The notes: generated by a model not told the origin, from the letters alone. A stretch of 64,000 nt of DNA from Lachnospiraceae bacterium (GCA_015057405.1 SVEK01000006.1:36683-100682), one strand, 5' to 3'; positions 8,674-18,008 are shown, counted from the first letter of the stretch. Numbers and translations are program-made.

Positions 8674-8700
8674 ACGGAGTTCCTTGTTTTGGGACTCCGT
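8674..8700 (+). other. hairpin after infB
   Basis: A 10-bp stem (ACGGAGTTCC / GGGACTCCGT, one G-T pair) with a 7-nt loop, 33 bp past the infB stop. There is no T-tract after it, so it is either a weak terminator or an mRNA 3'-end stabiliser. Its loop overlaps the -35 of the candidate rbfA promoter. Confidence 0.5.
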
Positions 8701-8712
8701 ATCGTGTATAGT
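8684..8712 (+). promoter_or_regulatory. candidate promoter for rbfA and following genes
   Basis: TTGTTT (8684-8689), 17 bp, TATAGT (8707-8712), 46 bp before rbfA. This would let rbfA-nrnA-truB-ribF be transcribed separately from infB. Confidence 0.5.
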
Positions 8713-8757
8713 ATGATTAATGGAAATATTAATTATACATGATTTGGAGGCTATATT

Positions 8758-9153
8758 ATGAATAGAAAATATATAAAAGAAACAAGAGTTAACGGGGAAG
8801 TTCAAAAGGAACTAAGCAGAATTATTCGTGAAGAGATTAAAGATCCCAGAATTCCTGCAATGACATCAGTTACTGATGTAGAAGTAACCGGAGATTTAAA
8901 ATATGCTAAAATATATATAAGTGTTCTTGCAGGCAGCGAAGAAAAAGCAGCTTGTATGAAGGGATTAAAAAGTGCCACACCATTTATACGAACAAAGCTT
9001 GCAAAGACAATTAATCTTCGTAATACTCCTGAACTTACATTTGTGTTAGATGAATCAATTGAGTATGGAGTAGAGATGTCTAAGAAGATTGCTGCACTTG
9101 GAATTAATAAGGATGATAATGATGATGCCGAAACAGACGATGACGAAGAATAA
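8758..9153 (+). CDS. rbfA: ribosome-binding factor A
   Basis: 131 residues with a KH-like fold. Family marks include EVQKELSRIIREEIKDPRI near the start, VTDVEVTGDLKYAKIYISV and LRNTPELTFVLDESIEYG. RbfA assists late 30S maturation around the 16S 5' end. The last ~15 residues are almost entirely acidic (DDNDDAETDDDEE). TTGGAGG precedes the ATG. The 80-bp gap to nrnA holds only a small AACCG/CGGTT hairpin. Confidence 0.95.
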   Translation: MNRKYIKETRVNGEVQKELSRIIREEIKDPRIPAMTSVTDVEVTGDLKYAKIYISVLAGSEEKAACMKGLKSATPFIRTKLAKTINLRNTPELTFVLDESIEYGVEMSKKIAALGINKDDNDDAETDDDEE

Positions 9154-9233
9154 TATATTTTTGGGTTTAGCATGATTAGCATTAGTAATTTGAACCGAAT
9201 GAAACGGTTTAGTAATAAACTATAGGTGATTTT

Positions 9234-10214
9234 ATGAATGAAGATATTAAAAATGAAATATGGAATGCTGTTGCTTTAGCAGACAGAATAGCAATAAGCG
9301 GTCACATAAAGGCTGATGGTGATTCTGTAGGTTCAACTATGGCTATGTATATCTATATAATGAAAAAGTTTCCTCAAAAAGAGGTTTATGTATATATGGA
9401 TAATTTGCCGGACGTGTTTGGATATTTGTGTGACAAATATGATGTAATAACAGACCATCGTGATGTTAAGCCTGATTTGTTTATTGCTCTTGATTGTAGT
9501 GACTCCTCAAGGCTTGGACAATGTGAGGAGTATTTTTACAACTCAAAATTGACAATAAATATCGACCATCACATAAGTAACCTTTCTTATGCAAAGATTA
9601 ATTATTATGTGCCGGATGCCAGTTCAACAGGAGAAGTATTATATGGATTAATGGATGAGGAGTACATTGAGGGTGATGTTGCGACTGCTTTATATACTGC
9701 AATTATTCATGATACCGGTGTGTTCCAGTATTCCAATACTACCCGTAAAACTATGGAGATTGGCGGAGCATTACTTGAAAAAGGTGTTCCAAGTGATGTC
9801 ATTATTGATAAATCATTTTATGAAAAGACATATACTCAGAATAAACTTTTGGCAAGATGTATATTGGAAAGTAAAATGTATATTGACGATAAATGCCTTG
9901 TTGCAATTGCTACCAATGAAATGTTCGATGACCTGGGGGCAGGACCGGCAGATTTGGAAGGAATAGTTAATCAACTTAGAATTACAAAGGGTGTTTTGGT
10001 TGCTGTGTTAATTCATGAAGTTGATCAGGGTGAATTTAAGATAAGTATGAGAGCAAACGGCTCTGCTGCCGATGTAAGTAAAGTTGCATTGTCTTATGGT
10101 GGCGGAGGCCATGTTAAAGCTGCAGGCTGTACCCTATATGGTGAGATTGATGAGGTAGTAGTAAGACTGGTAAATTCAATCAAAGAAGAGCTTGCATGTG
10201 GAGGACAGATTTGA
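9234..10214 (+). CDS. nrnA: DHH-family phosphoesterase, NrnA type
   Basis: 326 residues, usual length for NrnA, a bifunctional nanoRNase and 3'-phosphoadenosine-5'-phosphate phosphatase in Firmicutes. Metal-binding motifs are visible: GHIKADGDSVGS (~residue 24), IALDCSD (~83), NIDHHISN (~105) and the C-terminal DHHA1 motif GGGGHVKAAG (~286). It degrades 2-5 nt RNAs and recycles pAp from sulfur metabolism. It lies in the conserved rbfA-nrnA-truB-ribF order and overlaps truB by 4 bp (TTGA). Confidence 0.92.
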   Translation: MNEDIKNEIWNAVALADRIAISGHIKADGDSVGSTMAMYIYIMKKFPQKEVYVYMDNLPDVFGYLCDKYDVITDHRDVKPDLFIALDCSDSSRLGQCEEYFYNSKLTINIDHHISNLSYAKINYYVPDASSTGEVLYGLMDEEYIEGDVATALYTAIIHDTGVFQYSNTTRKTMEIGGALLEKGVPSDVIIDKSFYEKTYTQNKLLARCILESKMYIDDKCLVAIATNEMFDDLGAGPADLEGIVNQLRITKGVLVAVLIHEVDQGEFKISMRANGSAADVSKVALSYGGGGHVKAAGCTLYGEIDEVVVRLVNSIKEELACGGQI

Positions 10215-11128
10215 ACGGAATAATTAATATATACAAAGAAAAGGGTTATACTTCACATGATGTCGTTGCGAAGTTACGAGGGATTCTTAAACTGAGACGT
10301 ATCGGTCATACGGGGACTCTTGATCCTGATGCTGAAGGTGTGCTTCCGATTTGTGTCGGAAAAGCAACATCATTATGTGAGTATCTTACTGAAAAAGAAA
10401 AAGAATATGAGGCTGATATACACCTCGGAATAATAACAGATACGTTGGATTTAAGTGGTGAAATTTTAGAATCCAATGAATGCAATTGTTCCTATGATGA
10501 GATTGTTGACGCTGTAAATTCCTTTCAGGGAGAGATAATGCAGATTCCACCAATGTATTCTGCCATAAAAGTCAATGGGAAGAGATTATATTCTCTTGCA
10601 AGAAATGGGCAGGAAATTGAGCGTAAACCACGAAAAGTCAACATTAAATCTATAGAAATAATTGAATATATTGAAGATAGTAAAATTGTCAGAATCAGAG
10701 CTACAGTTTCAAAAGGGACATACATCCGCTCGTTGTGTGATGATATTGGCAGAAAATTAGGCTGTGGTGCCTGCATGGGAAAACTTGTAAGAACAAAGTC
10801 CGGTGTGTACGTAATAGAAGAAGCAATAAAGCTTGTTGATGTGGAAAATGCAGTGCGCAATGATGTGATTGCTAAATCAATTGCAACAATTGAATCTGTT
10901 TTTGGTATGCCGGCTGTTAGGACTTTGGCTGAGTTTGATAAAAGAGTCAAAAATGGTAATTATTTAGAAGAAAACATGGTGCAAAGTAAAACAGTACAAA
11001 AAGATGATGCTTACATTATTACAGGAGATGATGATGTATGTGTTTATTTGTCGGATAATTCCTTTGCGGCAGTATATAGATTTGATAGAGAAAGAGAAGT
11101 ATATAAGCCGTTAAAAATGTTTATTTAA
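10211..11128 (+). CDS. truB: tRNA pseudouridine-55 synthase TruB
   Basis: 305 residues from the chosen start. TruB makes pseudouridine at position 55 in the T loop of tRNAs. Signatures: NIYKEKGYTSHDVV at the N-terminus, the catalytic-Asp motif HTGTLDPDAEGVLPICVG (~residue 32), YSAIKVNGKRLY and VSKGTYIRSLCDDIG. An in-frame ATG at 10196 exists, but TTG 10211 fits the family start and has GGAGG at 10200-10204; its TTGA overlap with the nrnA stop points to translational coupling. Confidence 0.93.
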   Translation: MNGIINIYKEKGYTSHDVVAKLRGILKLRRIGHTGTLDPDAEGVLPICVGKATSLCEYLTEKEKEYEADIHLGIITDTLDLSGEILESNECNCSYDEIVDAVNSFQGEIMQIPPMYSAIKVNGKRLYSLARNGQEIERKPRKVNIKSIEIIEYIEDSKIVRIRATVSKGTYIRSLCDDIGRKLGCGACMGKLVRTKSGVYVIEEAIKLVDVENAVRNDVIAKSIATIESVFGMPAVRTLAEFDKRVKNGNYLEENMVQSKTVQKDDAYIITGDDDVCVYLSDNSFAAVYRFDREREVYKPLKMFI

Positions 11129-11152
11129 AGTATTCGAAAGGATAAAGTATTA

Positions 11153-12073
11153 ATGGAAATAATTCACGGGAAAGAGTTTTGTATTGATAAACCGGTAGCT
11201 GTAACTATTGGAAAATATGAAGCTATTCATAAAGGACATCAGATTCTAATACAGCATACGGAAAAGTATAAAGAAAAAGGATTATATCCTGTTGTATTCA
11301 CCTTTGATGTTCATCCGAATGTGAGATTTGATGATGAGGCAGTAAAACTGATTTATAATAATACAGAAAAAGAAAATATATTATCGGAACATAATATTGA
11401 ATATCTTATTGAATATCCTTTTGATGATACTATAATCAATATGTCTCCAAGAGAATTCTTTGAAGAGATTCTCGTTAATAAGCTTAATGCAAAAGCCGTA
11501 ATAGTCGGTGAGGAATTCCGTTTTGGTAATAAACGAAGCGGTGATGTGTCGACTCTCAAATCGCTGGGGGAAGAACATAATGTAATAATAGATGTTGTAG
11601 AAAAACAGTGTGTTGAAGAACACAAGATAAGCAGCAGTGAGATTAGAGAAGTTATTTTAAAAGGTAATATGGAATTTGCAACTAAGTTGCTTGGCCGACC
11701 TTACTCAATTACCGGTGAAGTTGTTCACGGAAAAAAACTCGGAAGAACAATAGGTATGCCAACAATTAATATTGTACCTGATTCTTTGAAAATCATTCCG
11801 CCAAGAGGTGTTTACACATCCAAAATAAAGATTGATGATAAGATTTACGGCGGAGTATCTAATATAGGAGTAAAACCTACGGTAGACGGTACGGGTTTAC
11901 TCGGATTGGAAACATATATATTTGATTTTAATGCTGATGTATACGGAAAGACTGTGACTGTTGAATTACTACATTTTCAAAGAGAAGAAAAACGATTTGC
12001 TGATATAGAGATTCTTCGTGAACAGATGAATAAAGATAAAGAGGAAGCGTACGGAGTGTTGAATAATGAATGA
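11153..12073 (+). CDS. ribF: bifunctional riboflavin kinase / FAD synthetase RibF
   Basis: 306 residues. The N-terminal FAD synthetase domain (1-~180) keeps the HxGH nucleotidyltransferase motif (AIHKGHQ) but the usual G-x-F-D-G lead-in reads GKYEA here. SSSEIREVI marks the domain end. The C-terminal flavokinase domain has RPYSITGEVVHGKKLGRTIG, MPTINI, PRGVY and the LETYIFDF strand. It converts riboflavin to FMN and FAD, so it feeds the FMN sensed by the riboswitch at 29517. It starts 24 bp after truB and overlaps the acyltransferase by 8 bp. Confidence 0.92.
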   Translation: MEIIHGKEFCIDKPVAVTIGKYEAIHKGHQILIQHTEKYKEKGLYPVVFTFDVHPNVRFDDEAVKLIYNNTEKENILSEHNIEYLIEYPFDDTIINMSPREFFEEILVNKLNAKAVIVGEEFRFGNKRSGDVSTLKSLGEEHNVIIDVVEKQCVEEHKISSSEIREVILKGNMEFATKLLGRPYSITGEVVHGKKLGRTIGMPTINIVPDSLKIIPPRGVYTSKIKIDDKIYGGVSNIGVKPTVDGTGLLGLETYIFDFNADVYGKTVTVELLHFQREEKRFADIEILREQMNKDKEEAYGVLNNE

Positions 12074-13088
12074 TACTTTTTTTTCAAAAAGATTTGATGG
12101 AATACAGGTATTAAGAGCCGTTGCTGCTATTATAGTTTTGATTAATCATGTTGCATTTGTTGGCAATGGTGGTTTTGGTGTGGATATATTTTTTTGTATC
12201 AGCGGATTTATTATGATGTATGTTACAGAAAAAAGTACAAAGAATTTTATTTCGAAACGAATTATCAGAATTTTTCCGTTGTATTACGCAATCACTTTGG
12301 TAACATTTATTGGATGTTACGTTTTCCCGGGATTGTTTGCCGGTGATGGTTATGGCCCGGTGGGTTTGATTAAGTCATTATTATTTGTCCCCGGTGAAAT
12401 AGGCGGTATTGCTAAACCTATAGTAAGAGTCGGCTGGACTCTTAATTATGAAATGTTTTTTTATCTTATTTTGTGGTGTTCAATGCATATCAGTCACAAA
12501 TACAGAGGTGTAATAGCAGGTGTAGTTATGACTGTTATTGTTATTATTGGAAAACTGTTTAATAATTTGCCGGTTCCGGTTGAATTTTGGACAGATAGTA
12601 TATTAATAGAATTTATATTTGGTATCGTTGCATTTTGGTTTGTCAGATGGCTGACAATAAGTGAATGGTATAGAAAATGTGGCAATAAAAATATTACAAG
12701 AGCAGCCTGTGTTGTTGTTGCCCTTGCTTCGTTTATTTTTATGTGGTTTGTAAAATATAATGAAGGATTATCAGATATAGAAAGATGTATAATATATGGT
12801 ATACCGGCATTTATAATATTTGTAGGGATTTTTATTGCAACTTATGAATGTAAATTGCCTGGAATTGCTGTATTTCTTGGGGATATCAGTTATTCGATAT
12901 ATCTTATTCACTACTCTGTAGTCAGATTGACTAATAAATTAACTTGTCCGGATGGGATTGTAAATGCTAAAGCAATAATAGGCGCCATAGGCGCCCTTGT
13001 AATAACATTACTAATGAGTGTAATAAGTTATTATTTGATTGAGAAAAAACTTGTTGCTGTTTTATCAAAGTTCATCCGTAGACAATGA
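12066..13088 (+). CDS. acyltransferase-3 family membrane protein
   Basis: 340 residues with about ten hydrophobic segments. The N-terminus GIQVLRAVAAIIVLINHV carries the family Arg and His, followed by GGFGVDIFFCISGFIM and the R-rich loop SKRIIRIFPLYY; WTLNYEMFFYL is also typical. OafA/YrhL-type enzymes O-acetylate cell-surface polysaccharides or peptidoglycan; the substrate is unknown. It starts inside ribF (8 bp overlap), so it is likely co-translated although functionally unrelated. Its 3' end overlaps the convergent ABC-F gene by 24 bp, leaving no room for a normal terminator between them. Confidence 0.85.
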   Translation: MNDTFFSKRFDGIQVLRAVAAIIVLINHVAFVGNGGFGVDIFFCISGFIMMYVTEKSTKNFISKRIIRIFPLYYAITLVTFIGCYVFPGLFAGDGYGPVGLIKSLLFVPGEIGGIAKPIVRVGWTLNYEMFFYLILWCSMHISHKYRGVIAGVVMTVIVIIGKLFNNLPVPVEFWTDSILIEFIFGIVAFWFVRWLTISEWYRKCGNKNITRAACVVVALASFIFMWFVKYNEGLSDIERCIIYGIPAFIIFVGIFIATYECKLPGIAVFLGDISYSIYLIHYSVVRLTNKLTCPDGIVNAKAIIGAIGALVITLLMSVISYYLIEKKLVAVLSKFIRRQ

Positions 13089-15011
13089 AAGTGATTCCCA
13101 GTTTTCCATTAATTCAAGAAGCTGTTCTTCAAGTGCATTACGTTCCGTTGTTAATTCCATGAGAAGACCGGTATTACATGAGTTTTCTGGTTTGATTAGT
13201 TCTTCATCCAGTTCACTTATGCGTTGTTCGGTTTCTTCGATTAGTTTTTCCGTATGCTCAAGTTCTCTTTGCAGTTTTCTTGCTGCTGCCTTTTGTTCCT
13301 TTTGTTTTGCCCAATCAGCTTTTGTATTGCGATTAATATCCACCGAAGTATCTGAAGTTGTCTGAACCGGCGAAGTAGTACTGTTTTTTTCGTATGCAAG
13401 TTCAATTGCCTCTTTTTTCTCAAGGTAATAGTCATAGTTTCCAATATATTTATTAATATGCCTGTCAGTTAAATGAAGAATGCCTGTTGCTGTACTGTTA
13501 ATAAAGTATCTGTCGTGGGATACATAAAGTACAGTGCCTTTGTAATTCTTAAGTGCATTTTCAAGTAACTCTTTAGATACGATATCAAGGTGGTTTGTAG
13601 GCTCGTCAAGTATAAGGAAATTAGAGTCGGATAACATAAGCTTTAGAAGTGAAACACGACCCCTTTCTCCTCCGCTAAGGTCTTTTATTTGTTTGAAAAC
13701 ATCGTCACCGGTAAATAAAAATGCAGCAAGTACATTTCTGATTTCGGTTCCTGTCATATATGGGTATTCGTCATGAATTTCTTCAAAAATTGTATTGTCA
13801 TCACTAAGAAGCTGTTGTTCCTGATCATAATATCCAATATGAACATTGGTACCGAGTCTGATATGCCCGGCATCAGCAGGAATAATTCTGTTGATAATTT
13901 TTAGTATAGTAGTTTTACCGGTTCCGTTATCGCCAATTATTGCAATTCTTTCTCCGCGTTTTATATCAAATGATATATCTGAGAATAAATGATTACTTCC
14001 AAAGGCTTTTGAAAGATTCTCAACTGTAAGAACATCATTGCCGCTTTCAACATTCGGCTTAAATGAGATACGCATTTTATCATTAATTTCAAATGGTTTG
14101 CTGATTCGTTCCATTTTATTTAATAATTTTTCACGACTTTCGGCGCGCTTAATTGATTTTTCTCTGTTGAACTGCTTTAATTTTGCAATTACTTCCTCCT
14201 GGTGTTTTATTTCCTGTTGCTGATTAATATATGCTTTAAGCATATTTTCCCTAAGCATTGCTTTCTTTTGGGAGTAAGCAGTATAATTGCCGGAAAAGAC
14301 AGTTGACACACCATTATCGAGTTCGACAATTTTTGTTGAAATTCTGTCAATAAAGTATCTGTCATGGGCAACGATAAGAACAGCTCCCTTATATGATTTA
14401 AGGAAACCTTCAAGCCAGGCAATTGAATTCATATCAAGATGGTTGGTAGGCTCGTCAAGGATAATCAGATCAGGTGACGAAAGCAGGATTTTACCAAGTG
14501 CAACTCTGGTTTTCTGACCCCCTGATAATGTTGATATGGTTTTGTTAAAGTCATCATTTGAAAAACCAAGGCCTTTAATAACTCCGGTTATTTCACTTTC
14601 ACATGCATATCCGCCGAGTCTTTCATAAAGCGTGGTAAGATTGTTATATTCATCAAGCATTTTACTTAATTCTTCGCCGTCTTTTTGTTTCATGGTAAGT
14701 TCAAGCTCGCGTATCCTTATTTCCATATCAAAGATATGCTTTTTGGCAGAACGTAATTCTTCATATATTGTTTTTTCCGAACTGATATCCTGTTGTTGTT
14801 TAAGATATCCGATAGTTTTATCTTTTGAGATAACCACTTCACCGTTGTCAGCCTGTTCGGCTCCGGTTATTATTTTTAAAAGGGTTGTCTTACCGACTCC
14901 GTTAATTCCTACTATTGCACATTTTTCATTATCATTTACACAAAATGTAACGTCTGATAATACATTTTTTTCCCCAAATGAGATGCCAATATGGTTGCAT
15001 GAAAGTATCAT
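13065..15011 (-). CDS. ABC-F family ATPase
   Basis: 648 residues with two ABC domains and no membrane segment, so an ABC-F translation factor, not a transporter. Walker A motifs: GINGVGKTT (~35) and GDNGTGKTT (~355). Signatures: LSGGQKTRV and LSGGERGRV. Walker B: LIILDEPTNHLD and FLILDEPTNHLD. The inter-domain linker is Lys/Glu-rich (QQQEIKHQEEVIAKLKQFNREKS), and a C-terminal coiled coil occupies about the last 90 residues. It looks like the YdiF/Uup housekeeping group; an antibiotic-resistance type cannot be excluded from sequence alone. It is divergent from rex. Confidence 0.88.
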   Translation of the reverse strand: MILSCNHIGISFGEKNVLSDVTFCVNDNEKCAIVGINGVGKTTLLKIITGAEQADNGEVVISKDKTIGYLKQQQDISSEKTIYEELRSAKKHIFDMEIRIRELELTMKQKDGEELSKMLDEYNNLTTLYERLGGYACESEITGVIKGLGFSNDDFNKTISTLSGGQKTRVALGKILLSSPDLIILDEPTNHLDMNSIAWLEGFLKSYKGAVLIVAHDRYFIDRISTKIVELDNGVSTVFSGNYTAYSQKKAMLRENMLKAYINQQQEIKHQEEVIAKLKQFNREKSIKRAESREKLLNKMERISKPFEINDKMRISFKPNVESGNDVLTVENLSKAFGSNHLFSDISFDIKRGERIAIIGDNGTGKTTILKIINRIIPADAGHIRLGTNVHIGYYDQEQQLLSDDNTIFEEIHDEYPYMTGTEIRNVLAAFLFTGDDVFKQIKDLSGGERGRVSLLKLMLSDSNFLILDEPTNHLDIVSKELLENALKNYKGTVLYVSHDRYFINSTATGILHLTDRHINKYIGNYDYYLEKKEAIELAYEKNSTTSPVQTTSDTSVDINRNTKADWAKQKEQKAAARKLQRELEHTEKLIEETEQRISELDEELIKPENSCNTGLLMELTTERNALEEQLLELMENWESLSLSTDEL

Positions 15012-15040
15012 AATTAATCATCCTTATCAAAAGTGTGAGA

Positions 15041-15069
15041 TTGACATATTCTTAACAATCCTATATAAT
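15041..15069 (+). promoter_or_regulatory. rex promoter with overlapping Rex operator
   Basis: TTGACA (15041-15046), exactly 17 bp, TATAAT (15064-15069): both boxes match consensus. The 18-mer TTGACATATTCTTAACAA (15041-15058) overlaps the -35 and spacer; its right half is a perfect TTAACAA and its left half keeps TTG and one A of the clostridial Rex motif TTGTTAA-N4-TTAACAA. This suggests redox autoregulation of rex. Confidence 0.7.
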
Positions 15070-15130
15070 CATTGTAAATAATATCATAATATGAATAACA
15101 TGGCAAATGAAAGGTTGCAGGTGGAAAACG

Positions 15131-15763
15131 ATGACCGAAAAGAGTATTTCCAGAGCTGTTATTAAGAGGCTTCCCAGATATTACAGATACCTTGGTGAGC
15201 TTATGGAAAATGGAATAGTTAGAATATCTTCGATGGAATTAAGCGAACGAATGAAAGTTACAGCGTCGCAAATCAGACAGGATTTTAATAATTTTGGTGG
15301 GTTTGGACAACAAGGTTACGGATATAATGTTGAGTATTTGTATAAAGAAATCGGAATGATTCTTGGACTTGAGTCGACACATAACGTAATAATTATTGGG
15401 GCCGGTAATGTGGGAAGAGCTCTTGCCAATTATTCTGATTTTAATAAACGAGGATTTGTTTTTACTGCAATCTTTGATAATAATCCAAAGTTGTGGGAAG
15501 AAAACATTGGTAGTTGCAAAGTACAACCTGTTGATATGCTTGAAGAATATGTTAGAGAGCACAAGGTAGAGATTGCTGCACTTACTTTGCCAAAGGAAAG
15601 TGCGCCCCAGGTTGCAGCAAAGTTAGTTAATCTTGGAGTAAAAGCAATATGGAATTTTGCACCGACTGACCTTAATCTTCCGGAAGATGTTCTTGTAGAA
15701 AATGTTCATCTTGCTGAAAGTCTTATGCGTTTGTCATTCAGGATTAAGGAGAGCGGTATTTAG
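15131..15763 (+). CDS. rex: redox-sensing transcriptional repressor Rex
   Basis: 210 residues, normal length. N-terminal winged helix (to ~80) with SRAVIKRLPRYYRYLGEL and TASQIRQDFNNFGGFGQQGYGY; then a Rossmann domain with NVIIIGAGNVGRALANY and ALTLPKESAPQVA. Rex represses fermentation and NADH-oxidising genes and lets go when NADH/NAD+ rises. The frame is open from 15107, but ATG 15131 with AGGTGG upstream fits the family start. A candidate self-operator lies at 15041-15058. Confidence 0.94.
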   Translation: MTEKSISRAVIKRLPRYYRYLGELMENGIVRISSMELSERMKVTASQIRQDFNNFGGFGQQGYGYNVEYLYKEIGMILGLESTHNVIIIGAGNVGRALANYSDFNKRGFVFTAIFDNNPKLWEENIGSCKVQPVDMLEEYVREHKVEIAALTLPKESAPQVAAKLVNLGVKAIWNFAPTDLNLPEDVLVENVHLAESLMRLSFRIKESGI

Positions 15764-15802
15764 AGAATTTTATTGTATGGTTATTTTGGGGAGGTGTGTA
15801 GC

Positions 15803-16462
15803 ATGGCTCGAATTAGAAAAAAAACAAGACAATATTTATCTGAAGAAGACAGAGAGGTATTATGGAACTTAGTTCAGGCACAACAGATTCCTGTACTGAC
15901 TTTGGATAACAGATGGAATTCTTTGTTCGAGCAGGAACGTAAACTTCCGCATATTAAAGCACTGGTTACCAAACTTAATAATCTTCTTAAAGAGCAGGGT
16001 GGGCTGGTTAATAAGATTAAGGATATGAAGAAACTTAAGAAAAAACTTATGGCTAATATAATGGATAATATGGAAGGTGCTTCTTCGGATGATAGCAGAT
16101 TACGTGATAAGAAGCAGGAGGCTAATCACAGATTAATAGGTGATATCAATAATAAACTTGGCGATTCTGAGGACAGACTTATGGAGTTGCCTTATGAAAT
16201 AATGAAAGTTAATAAAGAACTTTTATTCGAAAGTATGGTTGCAGGTTATGAAAGATTTGGCGCTGACATTAAGCGAAGTAAAGAAATAGAGATATGGATT
16301 GCCCAGATTAAGGAAGAATTAAAAACCAGAATTAAGGAAAAAAATGAAATTGACAAAAATGTCAGCAAAATATATTCGTTTATGCATGATATGGTAGGGC
16401 GGGAAGCTCTCGAGATGTTTGATAGTAAACTTGGTGGTGATGGTAATGAAACGTCTGGTTGA
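15803..16462 (+). CDS. coiled-coil protein of unknown function
   Basis: 219 residues, no signal peptide or membrane segment. I do not recognise a named family. It starts with a basic MARIRKKTRQYL, then a segment with WNLVQAQQIPVLTLDNRW, followed by long Lys/Glu/Leu helices likely to form coiled coils (e.g. NNLLKEQGGLVNKIKDMKKL, and ~150-205). A strong GGGGAGGTG sets ATG 15803 over the earlier in-frame 15773. It sits 39 bp after rex and overlaps the NAD(P)HX-repair gene by 17 bp, so translation is probably coupled; that hints at, but does not show, a link to NAD(H) homeostasis. Confidence 0.7.
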   Translation: MARIRKKTRQYLSEEDREVLWNLVQAQQIPVLTLDNRWNSLFEQERKLPHIKALVTKLNNLLKEQGGLVNKIKDMKKLKKKLMANIMDNMEGASSDDSRLRDKKQEANHRLIGDINNKLGDSEDRLMELPYEIMKVNKELLFESMVAGYERFGADIKRSKEIEIWIAQIKEELKTRIKEKNEIDKNVSKIYSFMHDMVGREALEMFDSKLGGDGNETSG

Positions 16463-17954
16463 TTCGCATTTAGCTAAGAAGATAGATGAGATTACTGTTA
16501 ATACAATAGGAATTCCGTCAATTGTTCTTATGGAACATGCGGCTTTGGCTGTGTGTGACAATATTGTGGATGATGTCCCGATGAAAAGCAGAATACTTGC
16601 TGTATGCGGTAAAGGTAATAATGGTGCCGATGGTATTGCAGTAGCAAGGCTTCTTCATGACAGAGGGTATAATGTCCACATTTTTTTTGTTGGTGCCAAT
16701 CAACAGGAAACTATCACCGATGAAGCAAAACTTCAATACGATATTGCATGTAAACTTAACATCCCATTTGTAAGTACAATATCAGACAATCAATATGATG
16801 TTATAATTGATGGATTGTTTGGGGTTGGATTAAGTCGTGATATAGAGGGAAAATATATTGATATTATTAATAGCATAAATTATTCCGGCGCAAAAATATA
16901 TGCTGTTGATATTCCGTCGGGTGTGTGTGCCGATGACGGAAGAGTATGTAGTGTTTGTGTAAGGGCTGATGTGACGGTAACATTTGGTCTTAATAAGCTT
17001 GGACTTGTTCTTTATCCCGGATGTGAATATGCCGGAAGGGTTATCGTTAATAACAGAGTATTTCCTGAAAAAGTGTACGATATGATTGAAAGTAACGTGT
17101 CAATGCCGGAACCTGAGGATATTAATCTGATTCCGGCAAGAGTTCCGGTATCCAATAAGGGAACTTATGGTCATGTTCTTGTGATTGCCGGAAGCAGTAC
17201 GATGTGCGGAGCTGCATACCTTGCTGCTAAAGCTGCTTATCGTACGGGATGCGGACTTGTTAAAATTCTTACTCACGAAAACAACAGGCAGGCATTGTGT
17301 TCTTTGCTTCCGGAAGCTATTATTGATACTTATAATGAATATACTGTTTTTGATGAGGATTACCTTAAGCAATATGACGATTGGGCAGATGCGATAGTAG
17401 TCGGACCGGGTCTTGGAATGTGCAGTTGTTCTTATAATATTATGGAATGTGTATTAAAATATATGAAAACTGCCAAGATTATAGATGCAGACGGTCTTAA
17501 CATAATAGCTTCGTGTACAGACTTACAAGAAGATAAAAACTGGTGGGGTAGTTCTGTATTGACTCCTCATTTAAAGGAAATGTCACGTTTGACAGGAGAA
17601 AAACTATCTGCCTGTGAAATTCATAACAACATTATTGAAACAGCAGTAGATTATTGTAAAAATGATAGTGTGCTGGTTTTAAAGGATGCAAGAACAGTGA
17701 CTGCATATAATGGTAAAATATGTGTTAATACATCAGGAAATGATGGTATGGCAACAGCAGGAAGCGGAGATGTTCTTACCGGAATAATAGCGTCTTTAGT
17801 TGCCCAGGGAATGAAGCGTTATGAAGCAGCTATGCTTGGAGTATATATTCATGGCCTTGCCGGTGACAGTGCTCTAAAATACACGAACAGATACAGTATG
17901 ATTGCAGAAGATATTATAGAAGGCCTGGTATCTGTGCTTAATAATCACATATAA
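16446..17954 (+). CDS. nnr: bifunctional NAD(P)HX epimerase / ADP-dependent dehydratase
   Basis: 502 residues: an N-terminal YjeF epimerase domain (to ~215) with GKGNNGADGIAVARLL, VIIDGLFGVGL and AVDIPSGV, fused to a C-terminal ribokinase-like dehydratase domain with GTYGHVLVIAGS, VVGPGLG, DADGLNII, LTPHLKEMSRL and ATAGSGDVLTGIIA. Together they repair hydrated NADH and NADPH. ATG 16446 follows GGTGGTG (16433-16439); ATG 16440 is the alternative. Its position behind rex, which senses NADH, makes thematic sense. Confidence 0.93.
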   Translation: MKRLVDSHLAKKIDEITVNTIGIPSIVLMEHAALAVCDNIVDDVPMKSRILAVCGKGNNGADGIAVARLLHDRGYNVHIFFVGANQQETITDEAKLQYDIACKLNIPFVSTISDNQYDVIIDGLFGVGLSRDIEGKYIDIINSINYSGAKIYAVDIPSGVCADDGRVCSVCVRADVTVTFGLNKLGLVLYPGCEYAGRVIVNNRVFPEKVYDMIESNVSMPEPEDINLIPARVPVSNKGTYGHVLVIAGSSTMCGAAYLAAKAAYRTGCGLVKILTHENNRQALCSLLPEAIIDTYNEYTVFDEDYLKQYDDWADAIVVGPGLGMCSCSYNIMECVLKYMKTAKIIDADGLNIIASCTDLQEDKNWWGSSVLTPHLKEMSRLTGEKLSACEIHNNIIETAVDYCKNDSVLVLKDARTVTAYNGKICVNTSGNDGMATAGSGDVLTGIIASLVAQGMKRYEAAMLGVYIHGLAGDSALKYTNRYSMIAEDIIEGLVSVLNNHI

Positions 17955-18008
17955 AATGATTTGTCGTTTTTGAATGAATCTAAGTATTAACTTGAGGAGT
18001 GTGATAAA

